From Bacillus cereus (lineage in GTDB: Bacteria; Bacillota; Bacilli; Bacillales; Bacillaceae_G), in the NCBI RefSeq assembly GCF_025917685.1, contig NZ_CP089518.1:5039501-5103500 (forward strand): DNA of 64,000 nucleotides, given 5' to 3'. Below are positions 1 to 7,084 of the stretch, piece by piece. Below the pieces are notes generated by a model, which saw only the letters and a program-made list of their open reading frames with translations, had not been told where the DNA came from and made no database searches. A program made the position numbers and the translations under genes. Numbering within the stretch: the stretch's first letter is position 1; each line of letters begins with the position of its first letter.

Positions 1-22
1 TATTTTTAGTTTACTATGAGAT

Positions 23-86
23 TTATCCAAAAGACAAACAAGGTTTATCCACAAAATGTGGATAAACCTTGTTAATCCGTGGATAA
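23..86. promoter_or_regulatory. DnaA-box cluster at the GNAT gene 3' end
   Basis: Two perfect DnaA boxes (TTATCCACA) lie in opposite orientation at 45-53 and 57-65, flanked by one-mismatch boxes at 23-31 and 78-86. A third perfect box is at 319-327 inside the neighbouring gene. Only three other perfect boxes were spotted by eye in the rest of the window. The region lies downstream of spoIIR and the GNAT gene, where ywlC follows in B. subtilis; ywlC is, from memory, one of the known non-origin DnaA-binding clusters there. No origin genes are nearby. Confidence 0.6.
37..73 (-). terminator. 17-bp inverted repeat after the GNAT-like gene
   Basis: Arms 37-53 and 57-73 are perfectly complementary with a 3-nt loop and overlap the stop codon of the GNAT-like gene. 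The minus-strand tail is moderately T-rich, so it may act as an intrinsic terminator. The two perfect DnaA boxes are parts of the arms, so the structure may serve both purposes. Confidence 0.55.
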
Positions 87-530
87 CTTTGTGAATAGCT
101 GACAATTTAGTATTATTGCATTTGGCTCTTTTATATTTTTACAAAAGTGTTCTAACTGTCGAATTCCCTCTGGAACTTTCTCTTTCTCTATAATGACAAA
201 GTTGAAAAACTGAAAGATTGTCACAGATTGTGGATGGTTTGTGAGTAAGTACAATTGTCGAATATTTTTTTCTTTCATATACTGCAAAAACATTTCAAAA
301 AAATATAAGAAAGTCTGCTTATCCACATTAGGTGTGAATAAACAAGAACGAATAAGTGCATCTTCTTCACTTTGTTCATATCCAATTACAGCTCGTATTT
401 CTCCCGCCTCTTCCAAAATCATAAATTGTGCGTACAACTCATTTATTTTATCATCTTTTTTATTAGCTTGTCCGAAAAAAGAATGCAATCTTTCTACATC
501 TGCTTTCGTAGCAAAATACACGTTCTTCAT
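72..530 (-). CDS. GNAT-like N-acetyltransferase fold protein
   Basis: A 152-residue cytosolic protein directly downstream of spoIIR on the same strand, where B. subtilis has the small ywlA/ywlB genes before ywlC. The strand pattern (EIRAVIGYEQ near residues 43-52, LYLLTNHP near 93-100, FFNFVIIEKEKVPE near 108-121) looks like a GNAT fold. The usual RxxGxG/A acetyl-CoA loop is not evident, so activity is uncertain and the substrate unknown. The ATG at 530 has a strong GGAGGG Shine-Dalgarno, but that site sits inside the 3' arm of a perfect 17-bp hairpin (531-572), so translation may be conditional. Confidence 0.75.
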   Translation of the reverse strand: MKNVYFATKADVERLHSFFGQANKKDDKINELYAQFMILEEAGEIRAVIGYEQSEEDALIRSCLFTPNVDKQTFLYFFEMFLQYMKEKNIRQLYLLTNHPQSVTIFQFFNFVIIEKEKVPEGIRQLEHFCKNIKEPNAIILNCQLFTKLSTD

Positions 531-572
531 AGTAAATCCCTCCTCATTTTTATATATGAGGAGGGATTTACT
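531..572 (-). promoter_or_regulatory. Perfect hairpin occluding the GNAT gene Shine-Dalgarno
   Basis: Arms 531-547 and 556-572 are perfectly complementary (17 bp, 8-nt loop). In the minus-strand transcript the 3' arm contains GAGGAGGG and ends at the base before the ATG at 530. There is no T-tract, so it is a poor intrinsic terminator. Ribosome access to the GNAT gene on spoIIR read-through RNA should be blocked unless the stem is opened or transcription starts within it. Confidence 0.7.
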
Positions 573-579
573 AATAGTA

Positions 580-1452
580 CTACTTAGAGAATAAAGATGT
601 AAAAGCTTCGACGATAAATAATTTAACCTCTGGTTTTTCTTCTTCCTCTTCTACTTTTACATACTCATTTTGCTTTTCTTGTTTTTTCTCCACAGGTTTC
701 TCCACTTTTTCCACAGTTTTTGTTTCTACTTTTTTTACAGGCTGTTCTTCTACTTGCGTTTCATTTTTCACTACTTTCTTCTCAGGTGCTGTTACTTTTT
801 CAGCTTTTTCCGGCTTTACTACTTTCGTTTCTTTCACCTTATCCTCTTTCTTCTCCGGTACATCCACTACTTCCTCATCTGATTGTTTCACCTGCTCTTC
901 TTCAGGAGATTCAGCTTTCACAACATGTTCTTCTTTCCTTACAGCTGTACCACTCGAAAAATCTAAGAAACACATCGGTGGAAATAATACACACCACCAG
1001 TTTGCACCTTCACCTTTTCCAATTGTAATAAGTACCGCTTCATATTCTCCCGCTGGGTAAATAAAATTCCCATATACCTTTGTAGGAAACTTCACATTCT
1101 TACCAAATTTCACTTGGAAATTCTCTTTACTCCCTTCCCCTTTCAGCGTATTCGCTACTGTCTTTTCAATTTCAGGAATATGATTTTGAATTACTTTTCG
1201 AGCTTCTTCAAATGACGTTAAATCCGCTACCCATCCATCAATTTGCGCTTTCACTTCATCACGCACTTTACGTTTTAATGCCTGATCTTTATCAGAATCA
1301 CTATTAGCTAAAATACGTAATCGAACGGCCTCTTTCGGAATAACAGCAGGCCCTTTTGCATCAGCTTTCATATATCCAAACTGCACAAGTAACTGTGCAC
1401 CAATTAATAATAAAAGAAAATAAGCAATAACTTGTTTTTTCATTTCCTCCAC
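580..1452 (-). CDS. spoIIR: Stage II sporulation protein R
   Basis: SpoIIR is made in the forespore under sigma-F and is secreted across the septum to trigger SpoIIGA processing of pro-sigma-E in the mother cell. Residues about 7-30 form a signal/anchor segment (YFLLLLIGAQLLVQFGYM). The core carries the family-typical RLRILANSDS near residues 44-53 and the WWCVLFPPMCFLDFSSG block. The protein is about 290 residues against roughly 224 in B. subtilis. The excess is a Lys/Glu/Pro/Val-rich low-complexity stretch (about 175-275) before a conserved end (KLFIVEAFTSLFSK). GTG at 1452 has a better-spaced Shine-Dalgarno (GAGGGG) than the internal ATG at 1443. Neighbours prmC-prfA agree with the Bacillus order, though an SDR/HxlR pair is inserted between. 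Confidence 0.93.
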   Translation of the reverse strand: MEEMKKQVIAYFLLLLIGAQLLVQFGYMKADAKGPAVIPKEAVRLRILANSDSDKDQALKRKVRDEVKAQIDGWVADLTSFEEARKVIQNHIPEIEKTVANTLKGEGSKENFQVKFGKNVKFPTKVYGNFIYPAGEYEAVLITIGKGEGANWWCVLFPPMCFLDFSSGTAVRKEEHVVKAESPEEEQVKQSDEEVVDVPEKKEDKVKETKVVKPEKAEKVTAPEKKVVKNETQVEEQPVKKVETKTVEKVEKPVEKKQEKQNEYVKVEEEEEKPEVKLFIVEAFTSLFSK

Positions 1453-1577
1453 CGTCCCCTCTAGAAACAGTGTGGACAGAGTTACTTCTTTCTAAACTAT
1501 TAAATTCAAAATCTATATAAATTTTTGTAACTACTCAGCCACTCTATGAAAAACCGACAGAAAAGGCAGTAATAAAG

Positions 1578-1607
1578 AAGTGCCAGTCCTAATGTGGACT
1601 GGCACTT
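1578..1607 (-). terminator. Hairpin downstream of the SDR gene
   Basis: A perfect 12-bp inverted repeat, arms 1578-1589 and 1596-1607, lies between the 3' end of the SDR gene and spoIIR. The minus-strand tail is only weakly T-rich. It probably separates the SDR transcript from spoIIR. Confidence 0.55.
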
Positions 1608-1657
1608 TGTAAGATACAAAATTCATTATTTGATTTCGCCTGAGGAATTTAATTTAT

Positions 1658-2527
1658 CTATCTTGTATTTACTAATAAATGTGTTAATGCTTGTTTTAAT
1701 GGTGTAGCCTGACGTTTTAATAAGAAATCTAAATCGGTATGTGTTGATTCTAATCCGCCTTCACGAACCCCTTTTTGAGTCATTGCTAACATTGATAAGT
1801 AGGCTTCAGGTACTCCAGCACCTTTTAACATTTCTTCATAAGAAGAATCATCTACTTCTAATAAAGGAACTTCTTTTCCTAATACTTCACTTAATGTATC
1901 AACAAATTGCTTTTGTGTTAAATTTTCACCAGAAAGCTCATAAATTTTATTTTTGTGACCATCAGCTACCAAAATATTCGCTGCTGCTTCAGCTAAATCT
2001 GGGCGATATACCCAACCGATTTTCCCTTTACCTGCAGAAGTTATCCAAGGTGCACCAGCCATACAGCTTTGAATTGTCCCAAGTTCATTTTCTACATACC
2101 AGTTGTTACGCAGAATCACATAAGGAATACCTGACTCAATAATTGCTACTTCACGTGCTCTATGCATGCCTGCTAAGAAGAAGTCATTTCCTTCTGCTCT
2201 TGTAACACTTGGATAAATAATTTGCTTTACACCTGTTGCTTTGGCAGCTTCTACTGCATTTGTATGCTGACGTATAGCTGTATTAAAGTCACCAAATGTT
2301 GACATGATGAATAAACGATCAACATCTTTGAATGCTGAAAACAAGGTTTCTTGATTTTCAAAATCCGTTACACGTACTTCTAAGCCTTGCTCCTTATACC
2401 TAAGTGCCTTTTCAGACTTGTCATCACGGACACCAACAATTATTTCTTCAATTGATAATCTAGTAAGTAAATACTCAACAATTTTAGAACCTAAATTTCC
2501 GTTTGCACCTGTTACTAAAACTTTCAT
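1658..2527 (-). CDS. NAD(P)-binding SDR oxidoreductase, NmrA/QOR2-like
   Basis: A 289-residue atypical short-chain dehydrogenase. The N-terminal Rossmann motif is VTGANGNLG (residues 4-12), and the sequence continues with NmrA-type features (VRDDKSEKA, VDRLFIMSTFGDF, ILRNNWYVEN). Members act as NAD(P)H:quinone oxidoreductases or redox-sensing regulators; the substrate cannot be read here. ATG at 2527 follows GGAGGAGA at good spacing; an upstream in-frame extension lacks a ribosome site. It is divergent from an HxlR regulator across about 140 bp, a standard arrangement for HxlR control of a redox or electrophile-responsive enzyme. The pair interrupts the spoIIR-prmC order seen in B. subtilis, which suggests acquisition. 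Confidence 0.85.
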   Translation of the reverse strand: MKVLVTGANGNLGSKIVEYLLTRLSIEEIIVGVRDDKSEKALRYKEQGLEVRVTDFENQETLFSAFKDVDRLFIMSTFGDFNTAIRQHTNAVEAAKATGVKQIIYPSVTRAEGNDFFLAGMHRAREVAIIESGIPYVILRNNWYVENELGTIQSCMAGAPWITSAGKGKIGWVYRPDLAEAAANILVADGHKNKIYELSGENLTQKQFVDTLSEVLGKEVPLLEVDDSSYEEMLKGAGVPEAYLSMLAMTQKGVREGGLESTHTDLDFLLKRQATPLKQALTHLLVNTR

Positions 2528-2670
2528 ACAATCTCCTCCGTTATATACAGCGTTATTTTTGATTTTTATATACAATACATATACTATTTCTTGAGAAGGA
2601 TTTATGTAAGTAGGCACAATTTAATAACATAGTCATAAAAATAGTACCTAGAGAAAAAGGAGATTTTATT

Positions 2671-3054
2671 GTGGCACGTTTTAGTTATCAAGATAAATCG
2701 ATTTCTGAAGAAGTACAGCAAGAAATTTGTCCATTAACAGTTACCCAAAATGCAATTGCAGGCAGATGGAAAATCGTGATTTTGTGGCATTTAAGTAAAA
2801 ATAAAATCATTAGGTTTAATGAATTATTGAGGATGTTACCGGGTATCTCAAAAGGAATCTTAACTAGACAATTAAGAGAACTTGAAGAGGATGAGCTAGT
2901 ACACAGAGAAGTTTATAAAGTTGTACCACCAAAAGTAGAATATTCATTAACAGAGCAAGGAAAAAAGTTTATACCTGTATTAGAAGCAATGCAAGTTTGG
3001 GGTAAAGATTTACTAAATAAAAAAATAGAGATGTATGAAAAACATGAGGACTAA
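2671..3054 (+). CDS. HxlR-family winged-helix regulator
   Basis: A 127-residue DNA-binding protein with the HxlR signature: an N-terminal Cys-Pro (CPLTVTQNAIAGRWKIVILW, residues about 20-39), the recognition region ISKGILTRQLRELEEDELV and the wing VPPKVEYSLTEQG. HxlR/YodB-type proteins are often redox or quinone sensors using this N-terminal Cys, and one is present. It starts at GTG 2671 with an AAGGAG ribosome site, since no ATG is better placed. Divergent transcription from the SDR gene makes that gene and itself the likely targets. No hairpin terminator is visible just downstream. Confidence 0.9.
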   Translation: MARFSYQDKSISEEVQQEICPLTVTQNAIAGRWKIVILWHLSKNKIIRFNELLRMLPGISKGILTRQLRELEEDELVHREVYKVVPPKVEYSLTEQGKKFIPVLEAMQVWGKDLLNKKIEMYEKHED

Positions 3055-3171
3055 TAAATCATTACTAACTTTTCATTACCAATAGATGAAATGAATTCAA
3101 ATAACTTTATTACCATTACACACCAAACCTCTAAATGAAACGTGCGACCGAGTAGTTATAAATTTTTCAGA

Positions 3172-3209
3172 CAGAAATAGAGTAAGGCTTATGCCTTACT
3201 CTATTTCTG
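3172..3209 (-). terminator. prmC terminator hairpin
   Basis: A perfect 17-bp stem (arms 3172-3188 and 3193-3209, 4-nt loop) overlaps the prmC stop codon, so its 5' arm encodes the last residues. The minus-strand tail is TC-rich then A/T-rich, and may end transcription in either direction. Confidence 0.7.
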
Positions 3210-4047
3210 CAAATACCATGCGATCTTTTCCATTAATATCAAAGACAACTTCAACATGAGCGTGCGGGAAAGTTTGCTGTAATAATGCTTTTACATCTTC
3301 ACCTTGCCCTACACCAATTTCAAACGCCACAATCGCCTTTTTCTTTAATACGTTTGGTAATTCCTCCATAAAACGGCGATAGAAATCTAATCCATCTTCA
3401 CCGCCAACAAGCGCCCTTTTCGGCTCATGCTCTTTCACAACAGGAGAAAGACCACGCCAATCTTCCTCCGGTATATATGGAGGATTTGAAACAACAACAT
3501 CTAGCTTCTGACCAGTTTCATAAAACGGCGACAGTAAATCACCGTGATAGAAAGTTACTTCCGCTCCTAAAGCCTTTGCATTTTCTTTTGCAACTTCAAT
3601 CGATTCCTGTGCAATATCTACCGTATACACATGAAGATTTTTATTTTCTACAGCGAGCGTAATAGAAATCGCTCCACTACCTGTGCCAATATCCGCTACA
3701 TGAAGCTCCTCATTACCGAAATGGCGCTCAATTCTCTCTAGGACTCCAACTATAAGTTCCTCTGTTTCTGGCCTTGGTATTAATACCTCTTCATTTACAA
3801 AGAATGCTCGGCCATAAAACATTTCATACCCAAGCATATATTGGATTGGAGTACCATCTACATGCTTGTGGATAAATTCTGCAAAACTTTTCTCTTGTTC
3901 CACAGTTATTTCTTCACGCATATTCATGAGCATTCCTGTTCTGTTCGTCTTTAATACATGACAAAGGACAATTTCTCCCGCATTCTCATCTCGTCCATTT
4001 TCTTGTAAAAAAGAAGAAGCCCATTTCAGGGCTTCATAGACACGCAT
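3196..4047 (-). CDS. prmC: Release factor glutamine N5-methyltransferase
   Basis: PrmC (HemK) methylates the glutamine of the GGQ motif in release factors. The 283-residue protein has an N-terminal helical domain, the SAM-binding motif ADIGTGSGAISI (about 119-130) and the catalytic NPPY motif (VVSNPPYIPEEDW, about 188-200). Its ATG overlaps the prfA stop codon (TAATG), so the two are translationally coupled; its substrate RF1 is encoded immediately upstream. A DnaA-box-like nonamer at 3867-3875 lies within the gene and is probably fortuitous. Confidence 0.97.
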   Translation of the reverse strand: MRVYEALKWASSFLQENGRDENAGEIVLCHVLKTNRTGMLMNMREEITVEQEKSFAEFIHKHVDGTPIQYMLGYEMFYGRAFFVNEEVLIPRPETEELIVGVLERIERHFGNEELHVADIGTGSGAISITLAVENKNLHVYTVDIAQESIEVAKENAKALGAEVTFYHGDLLSPFYETGQKLDVVVSNPPYIPEEDWRGLSPVVKEHEPKRALVGGEDGLDFYRRFMEELPNVLKKKAIVAFEIGVGQGEDVKALLQQTFPHAHVEVVFDINGKDRMVFAEIE

Positions 4048-5114
4048 TACTCAGCTGCCTCCATCTTTTGCGCCTGATCTTCCATCACTAAGGCATTGAT
4101 GAAATCATCTAACTTACCTTGTAGGATTTGATCTAGCTTTTGAATCGTTAAGCCGATTCGATGGTCAGTAACACGGTTTTGCGGGAAGTTATACGTACGG
4201 ATACGCTCTGAACGGTCTCCCGTACCAACAGCTTGTTTACGGTTTTGATCGTACTCAGCTTGCGCTTCTTGTCTGAATTTATCATAAACACGTGCACGTA
4301 ATACTTTCATTGCTTTTTCTTTATTCTTGATCTGTGATTTCTCATCCTGACAAGATACAACTACACCAGTCGGTAAATGCGTTAAACGTACCGCTGACAT
4401 CGTTGTATTAACACTCTGTCCACCAGGACCACTAGAAGCAAATGTATCAACACGAACATCTTTTTCATGAATATTAATTTCTACTTCTTCTGCCTCTGGT
4501 AATACAGCTACAGTTGCTGTAGATGTATGAATACGTCCACCAGATTCCGTTTCAGGAACACGTTGTACACGGTGAGCACCATTCTCGAATTTCAGCTTCG
4601 CGAAAGCACCTTTACCGTTAATCATAAAGATAATCTCTTTATATCCACCTAACTCTGTATAGCTCGCTTCGATAATTTCAGTTTTCCAACCTTGCACCTC
4701 AGCATAACGGCTATACATACGATATAAATCACCAGCAAATAAAGCTGCCTCGTCACCACCAGCAGCACCACGAACCTCAACGATAACGTTTTTATCATCA
4801 TTAGGGTCTTTTGGAACAAGTAAAATTTTCAGACGCTCTGATAAAGTCTTCTCTTGACCCTCTAATTCAGAAACTTCCTCTTTTACCATGTCACGCATAT
4901 CAGCATCTAACTTGTCTTCTAACATTGCTTTCGCATCTTTTAACTGCTCACGAGCATCTTTATACTCACGGTACACCTCTACCGTTTCTTGTATATCAGA
5001 TTGTTCCTTTGAATACTCACGAAGCTTATTTGTATCGCTAATAACCTCTGGGTCACTTAACAATTCATTTAACTTCTCATAACGATCTTCTACAGCTTGC
5101 AAACGATCTAACAC
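4047..5114 (-). CDS. prfA: Peptide chain release factor 1
   Basis: RF1 recognises UAA and UAG stop codons and triggers peptide release. The 355-residue protein carries the codon-discriminating PxT-type tripeptide (PET in [11 protein letters not shown]) and the catalytic GGQ ([12 protein letters not shown]). GTG at 5114 gives the family N-terminus (M)[20 protein letters not shown] and has AGAGGTG at correct spacing; a GTG nine bases upstream is in frame but poorly placed. It heads a prfA-prmC operon. Upstream are bcr-like repeats separating it from tdk. Confidence 0.97.
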   Translation of the reverse strand: MLDRLQAVEDRYEKLNELLSDPEVISDTNKLREYSKEQSDIQETVEVYREYKDAREQLKDAKAMLEDKLDADMRDMVKEEVSELEGQEKTLSERLKILLVPKDPNDDKNVIVEVRGAAGGDEAALFAGDLYRMYSRYAEVQGWKTEIIEASYTELGGYKEIIFMINGKGAFAKLKFENGAHRVQRVPETESGGRIHTSTATVAVLPEAEEVEINIHEKDVRVDTFASSGPGGQSVNTTMSAVRLTHLPTGVVVSCQDEKSQIKNKEKAMKVLRARVYDKFRQEAQAEYDQNRKQAVGTGDRSERIRTYNFPQNRVTDHRIGLTIQKLDQILQGKLDDFINALVMEDQAQKMEAAE

Positions 5115-5187
5115 ACCATTCACCTCTACATCCTAGTATCTAATACAAATAGTATATGGTACTTAATCAAAAAAACGCAAATTATAT

Positions 5188-5310
5188 TTAAAAGCGCAGG
5201 TGGCTTGTTCAGAATCGCAGGACATTGGAGCTCTCGACCTTGAAGCGCTCTTTGCTTCGAGTGAGAGAGCGAAATGACCGGAGATTCTAGCCGCTGAAGC
5301 TAGATAATAT
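5188..5310. repeat. bcr-like intergenic hairpin repeat, copy 1 (AATCGC subtype)
   Basis: About 120 bp beginning AAAAGCGCAGG and ending GCTAGATAATAT. Outer arms (GGTGGCT region against AGCCGCTG) and inner arms (AGAATCGCAGGACAT against ATGACCGGAGATTCT) pair, so the unit folds into one long hairpin. Similar units recur at 6804-6929 and, inverted, at 52274-52386. It resembles the dispersed bcr repeats of the B. cereus group; no coding potential. Confidence 0.75.
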
Positions 5311-5312
5311 AT

Positions 5313-5425
5313 TTAAAAGCGCAGGCGGATCGTTCAGCTCTGACTGGCTAAGGTTCTCTCGCACAAAAGGTGCTTTTTACCTTAAGTAGCGGAGGTTCTT
5401 ATACACGAAGAGCTGGCCACCAATC
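5313..5425. repeat. bcr-like repeat, copy 2 (GGTTCT subtype)
   Basis: Directly abuts copy 1 in the same orientation, beginning AAAAGCGCAGGCGG and ending near GAGCTGGCCACC. The inner part differs from copy 1 (GGTTCTCTCGCAC and GGAGGTTCTTA) and matches the unit at 6561-6671. The outer arms remain complementary. Confidence 0.7.
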
Positions 5426-5437
5426 TTCATCTATTTT

Positions 5438-5468
5438 CGAAAAAAACCCGCTCTACATAGCGAGTTTC
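5438..5468 (-). terminator. tdk terminator
   Basis: On the minus strand AAACTCGCT pairs with AGCGGGTTT (one G-U), followed by a run of T. It lies immediately after the tdk stop codon and is a typical intrinsic terminator. Confidence 0.8.
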
Positions 5469-5470
5469 AT

Positions 5471-6055
5471 TTATCTTTGTTTTGTAGGTACTGCATGACA
5501 ATGACGACAACGTGGTTCATACGATTCTGAAGCCCCAACTAAAATAATTGGATCATCAAATGCCGCTGGTTCTCCATCGATTAAACGTTGCGTACGACTT
5601 GCAGGAGATCCACATGCAGAACAAACTGCCTGCAATTTAGTTACATGTTCAGCAATCGCCATCAGCTGAGGAACTTGTCCAAATGGTAGACCACGGAAAT
5701 CTTGGTCTAATCCAGCTACAATGACACGATAGCCACGATTTGCCAATACTTGCACCACTTCCACAATGTCCCCATCAAAAAATTGTACCTCATCGATTGC
5801 AATAACATCCATTTCTTCTGTTACATGGTTAAATATATCCTTTGAAGCTGAAACAGGAACTGCTTTAACCTTTAATCCATTATGTGATACAACATCTTCT
5901 TCACTATAACGATTATCAATACATGGTTTAAATACAATCGCATTTTGTTTCGCAAATTGCGTACGGCGTATACGGCGGATGAGCTCTTCTGATTTTCCAG
6001 AAAACATACTCCCGCAAATCACTTCAATCCAACCATTTTGGTTCATTAAGTACAT
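5471..6055 (-). CDS. tdk: Thymidine kinase
   Basis: ATP-dependent phosphorylation of thymidine to dTMP in pyrimidine salvage. The 194-residue type II enzyme has the P-loop GSMFSGKS (about 16-23), the DEVQFF motif (Walker B-like, about 89-94), and a zinc site made of CSACG near 145 and CRHCH near 183. It sits between rpmE2 and prfA, the usual Bacillus location. It ends with its own terminator; the 5' spacing to rpmE2 (about 110 bp, with a terminator) suggests a separate transcript. Confidence 0.96.
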   Translation of the reverse strand: MYLMNQNGWIEVICGSMFSGKSEELIRRIRRTQFAKQNAIVFKPCIDNRYSEEDVVSHNGLKVKAVPVSASKDIFNHVTEEMDVIAIDEVQFFDGDIVEVVQVLANRGYRVIVAGLDQDFRGLPFGQVPQLMAIAEHVTKLQAVCSACGSPASRTQRLIDGEPAAFDDPIILVGASESYEPRCRHCHAVPTKQR

Positions 6056-6114
6056 TGAGCTCTCCTTTCATCTACTTTCCTAATCCAAAGTAGGGTAAAG
6101 GTTTAATATTTTTG

Positions 6115-6152
6115 CAAAAAAAACAGACAAGCGAATACATACACTTGCCTGT
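6115..6152 (-). terminator. rpmE2 terminator
   Basis: Arms 6123-6131 and 6144-6152 (9 bp, one G-U) are followed on the minus strand by a T-run at 6122-6115. It lies just after the L31 stop codon. Confidence 0.85.
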
Positions 6153-6165
6153 TTTATGTTCTTTA

Positions 6166-6411
6166 TTACTTGATGCCGTATTTCTTATTGAAGCGGTCAA
6201 CACGTCCGTCTGCAGTAGCAAACTTCTGACGTCCAGTGTAGAATGGGTGAGAATCAGAACTGATCTCAATTTTTAGTAATGGATAAGTGTTACCATCTTC
6301 CCACTCAACAGTTTCGCTAGAGCCTTTAGTAGACCCGCTTAAGAATTTGAAGCCTGTGTTCGTGTCCATAAATACAACTTTATTGTAATTTGGATGGATT
6401 CCTGCTTTCAT
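6166..6411 (-). CDS. rpmE2: 50S ribosomal protein L31, type B (zinc-free)
   Basis: An 81-residue ribosomal protein starting MKAGIHPNY and ending [16 protein letters not shown]. The paralogue at the B. subtilis locus is the Zn-binding type A with CxC and CxxC; here the equivalent positions read without cysteine ([10 protein letters not shown] where type A has CSECHPFYTG) and a longer middle segment is present, so this is the zinc-independent C- form. ATG 6411 is preferred because AAGGAG is nine bases upstream; the in-frame ATG at 6420 abuts the ribosome site. It lies between rho and tdk. Confidence 0.95.
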   Translation of the reverse strand: MKAGIHPNYNKVVFMDTNTGFKFLSGSTKGSSETVEWEDGNTYPLLKIEISSDSHPFYTGRQKFATADGRVDRFNKKYGIK

Positions 6412-6560
6412 TCTTTTCATCTCCTTCCGCCCTGAATCATTTTCGAAACAGAGTTTTTCATCTTCAGCTGCTTACACAACTATATTGATGAAACACATAT
6501 GATGAAATTATAACAAGGCTAACTCCATTTTGCAACTACCTGTTTTTGTCTTTTGAAATT

Positions 6561-6671
6561 TAAAGTGGAGGTGGCTCGTTCAGCTATGACCAGCTAAGGT
6601 TCTTTCGCCCTAAAGCTGCTTTTTACCTTTCGGGCGGAAGGTTCTTAGATGCGAAGAGCTAGCCACCGGAA
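6561..6671. repeat. bcr-like repeat, copy 3 (GGTTCT subtype)
   Basis: Starts TAAAGTGGAGGTGGCTCG and ends ACTGGATAACAT. Outer arms GGTGGCT and AGCCACC pair, where other copies have GCGGC with GCCGC, a compensatory change. An inner hairpin pairs TTTCGCCC with GGGCGGAA. It is closest to the unit at 5313-5425. Confidence 0.75.
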
Positions 6672-6803
6672 CTGGATAACATTTAAAAGCGCAAGCGGCT
6701 CGTTTAGAATGGGAGGTGGATGGAGCTTCTGACGTAGAGGCGCTTTTTGCCTCGTAGGAAGACGCGAAGCCACCGACCATTCTAGCCGCTGGAGCTGGAT
6801 AAC
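6672..6803. repeat. bcr-like repeat, copy 4 (AATGGG subtype)
   Basis: Follows copy 3 directly in the same orientation. Outer arms AGCGGC and GCCGCT pair; inner arms AGAATGG and CCATTCT, and GGTGG and CCACC, pair too. The inner arm sequences differ from copies 1 and 5 while keeping complementarity. Confidence 0.75.
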
Positions 6804-6929
6804 ATTTAAAAGCGCAAGCGGCTCGCTCAGAATCGCAGGACACTTCAAGCTCTCGACCTTGAAGCGCTTTTTGCTTCGAGCGAGAGAGCGAAATGACCGG
6901 AGATTCTTGCCGCTGGAGCTGGATATTAC
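6804..6929. repeat. bcr-like repeat, copy 5 (AATCGC subtype)
   Basis: Third consecutive unit of this array, nearly identical to 5188-5310 (AGAATCGCAGGACA, CTCTCGACCTTGAAGCGC, ATGACCGGAGATTCT). A truncated fourth unit (TAAAGTGGAGGTGACTCG) follows at about 6933-6962. The rest of 6412-7030 holds no gene; open frames across it come from the repeats. Confidence 0.75.
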
Positions 6930-7039
6930 TTTTAAAGTGGAGGTGACTCGCCCAGCTCTAACACAAAATATGATTTCCATCTCAAAAAACATAATTATTT
7001 CCATATATTACTCTCTCTAATATTCCCTTAAAAAACATA

Positions 7040-7070
7040 AAAAACTCGCTTACTACGAAATAAGCGAGTC
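7040..7070 (-). terminator. rho terminator
   Basis: Inverted repeat ACTCGCTTA (7044-7052) against TAAGCGAGT (7061-7069), with a T-run on the minus strand after the stem. Located 15 bp past the rho stop codon. Confidence 0.85.
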
Positions 7071-7084
7071 CCAACCTTTTCCCT

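Noticed and set aside
23..327. Chromosomal origin
   Set aside because: DnaA boxes are clustered but there is no dnaA/dnaN neighbourhood and no obvious AT-rich unwinding element.
650..960. Frameshift or assembly artefact in spoIIR
   Set aside because: The charged insert is in frame, uses normal codons and is followed by a conserved C-terminal motif.
6610..7004. Two minus-strand frames of 77 and 119 codons between rpmE2 and rho
   Set aside because: They are translations of bcr-like repeats, with repeated peptides (ALLNVIQ, SERAACAFKCYP) arising from the repeat units.
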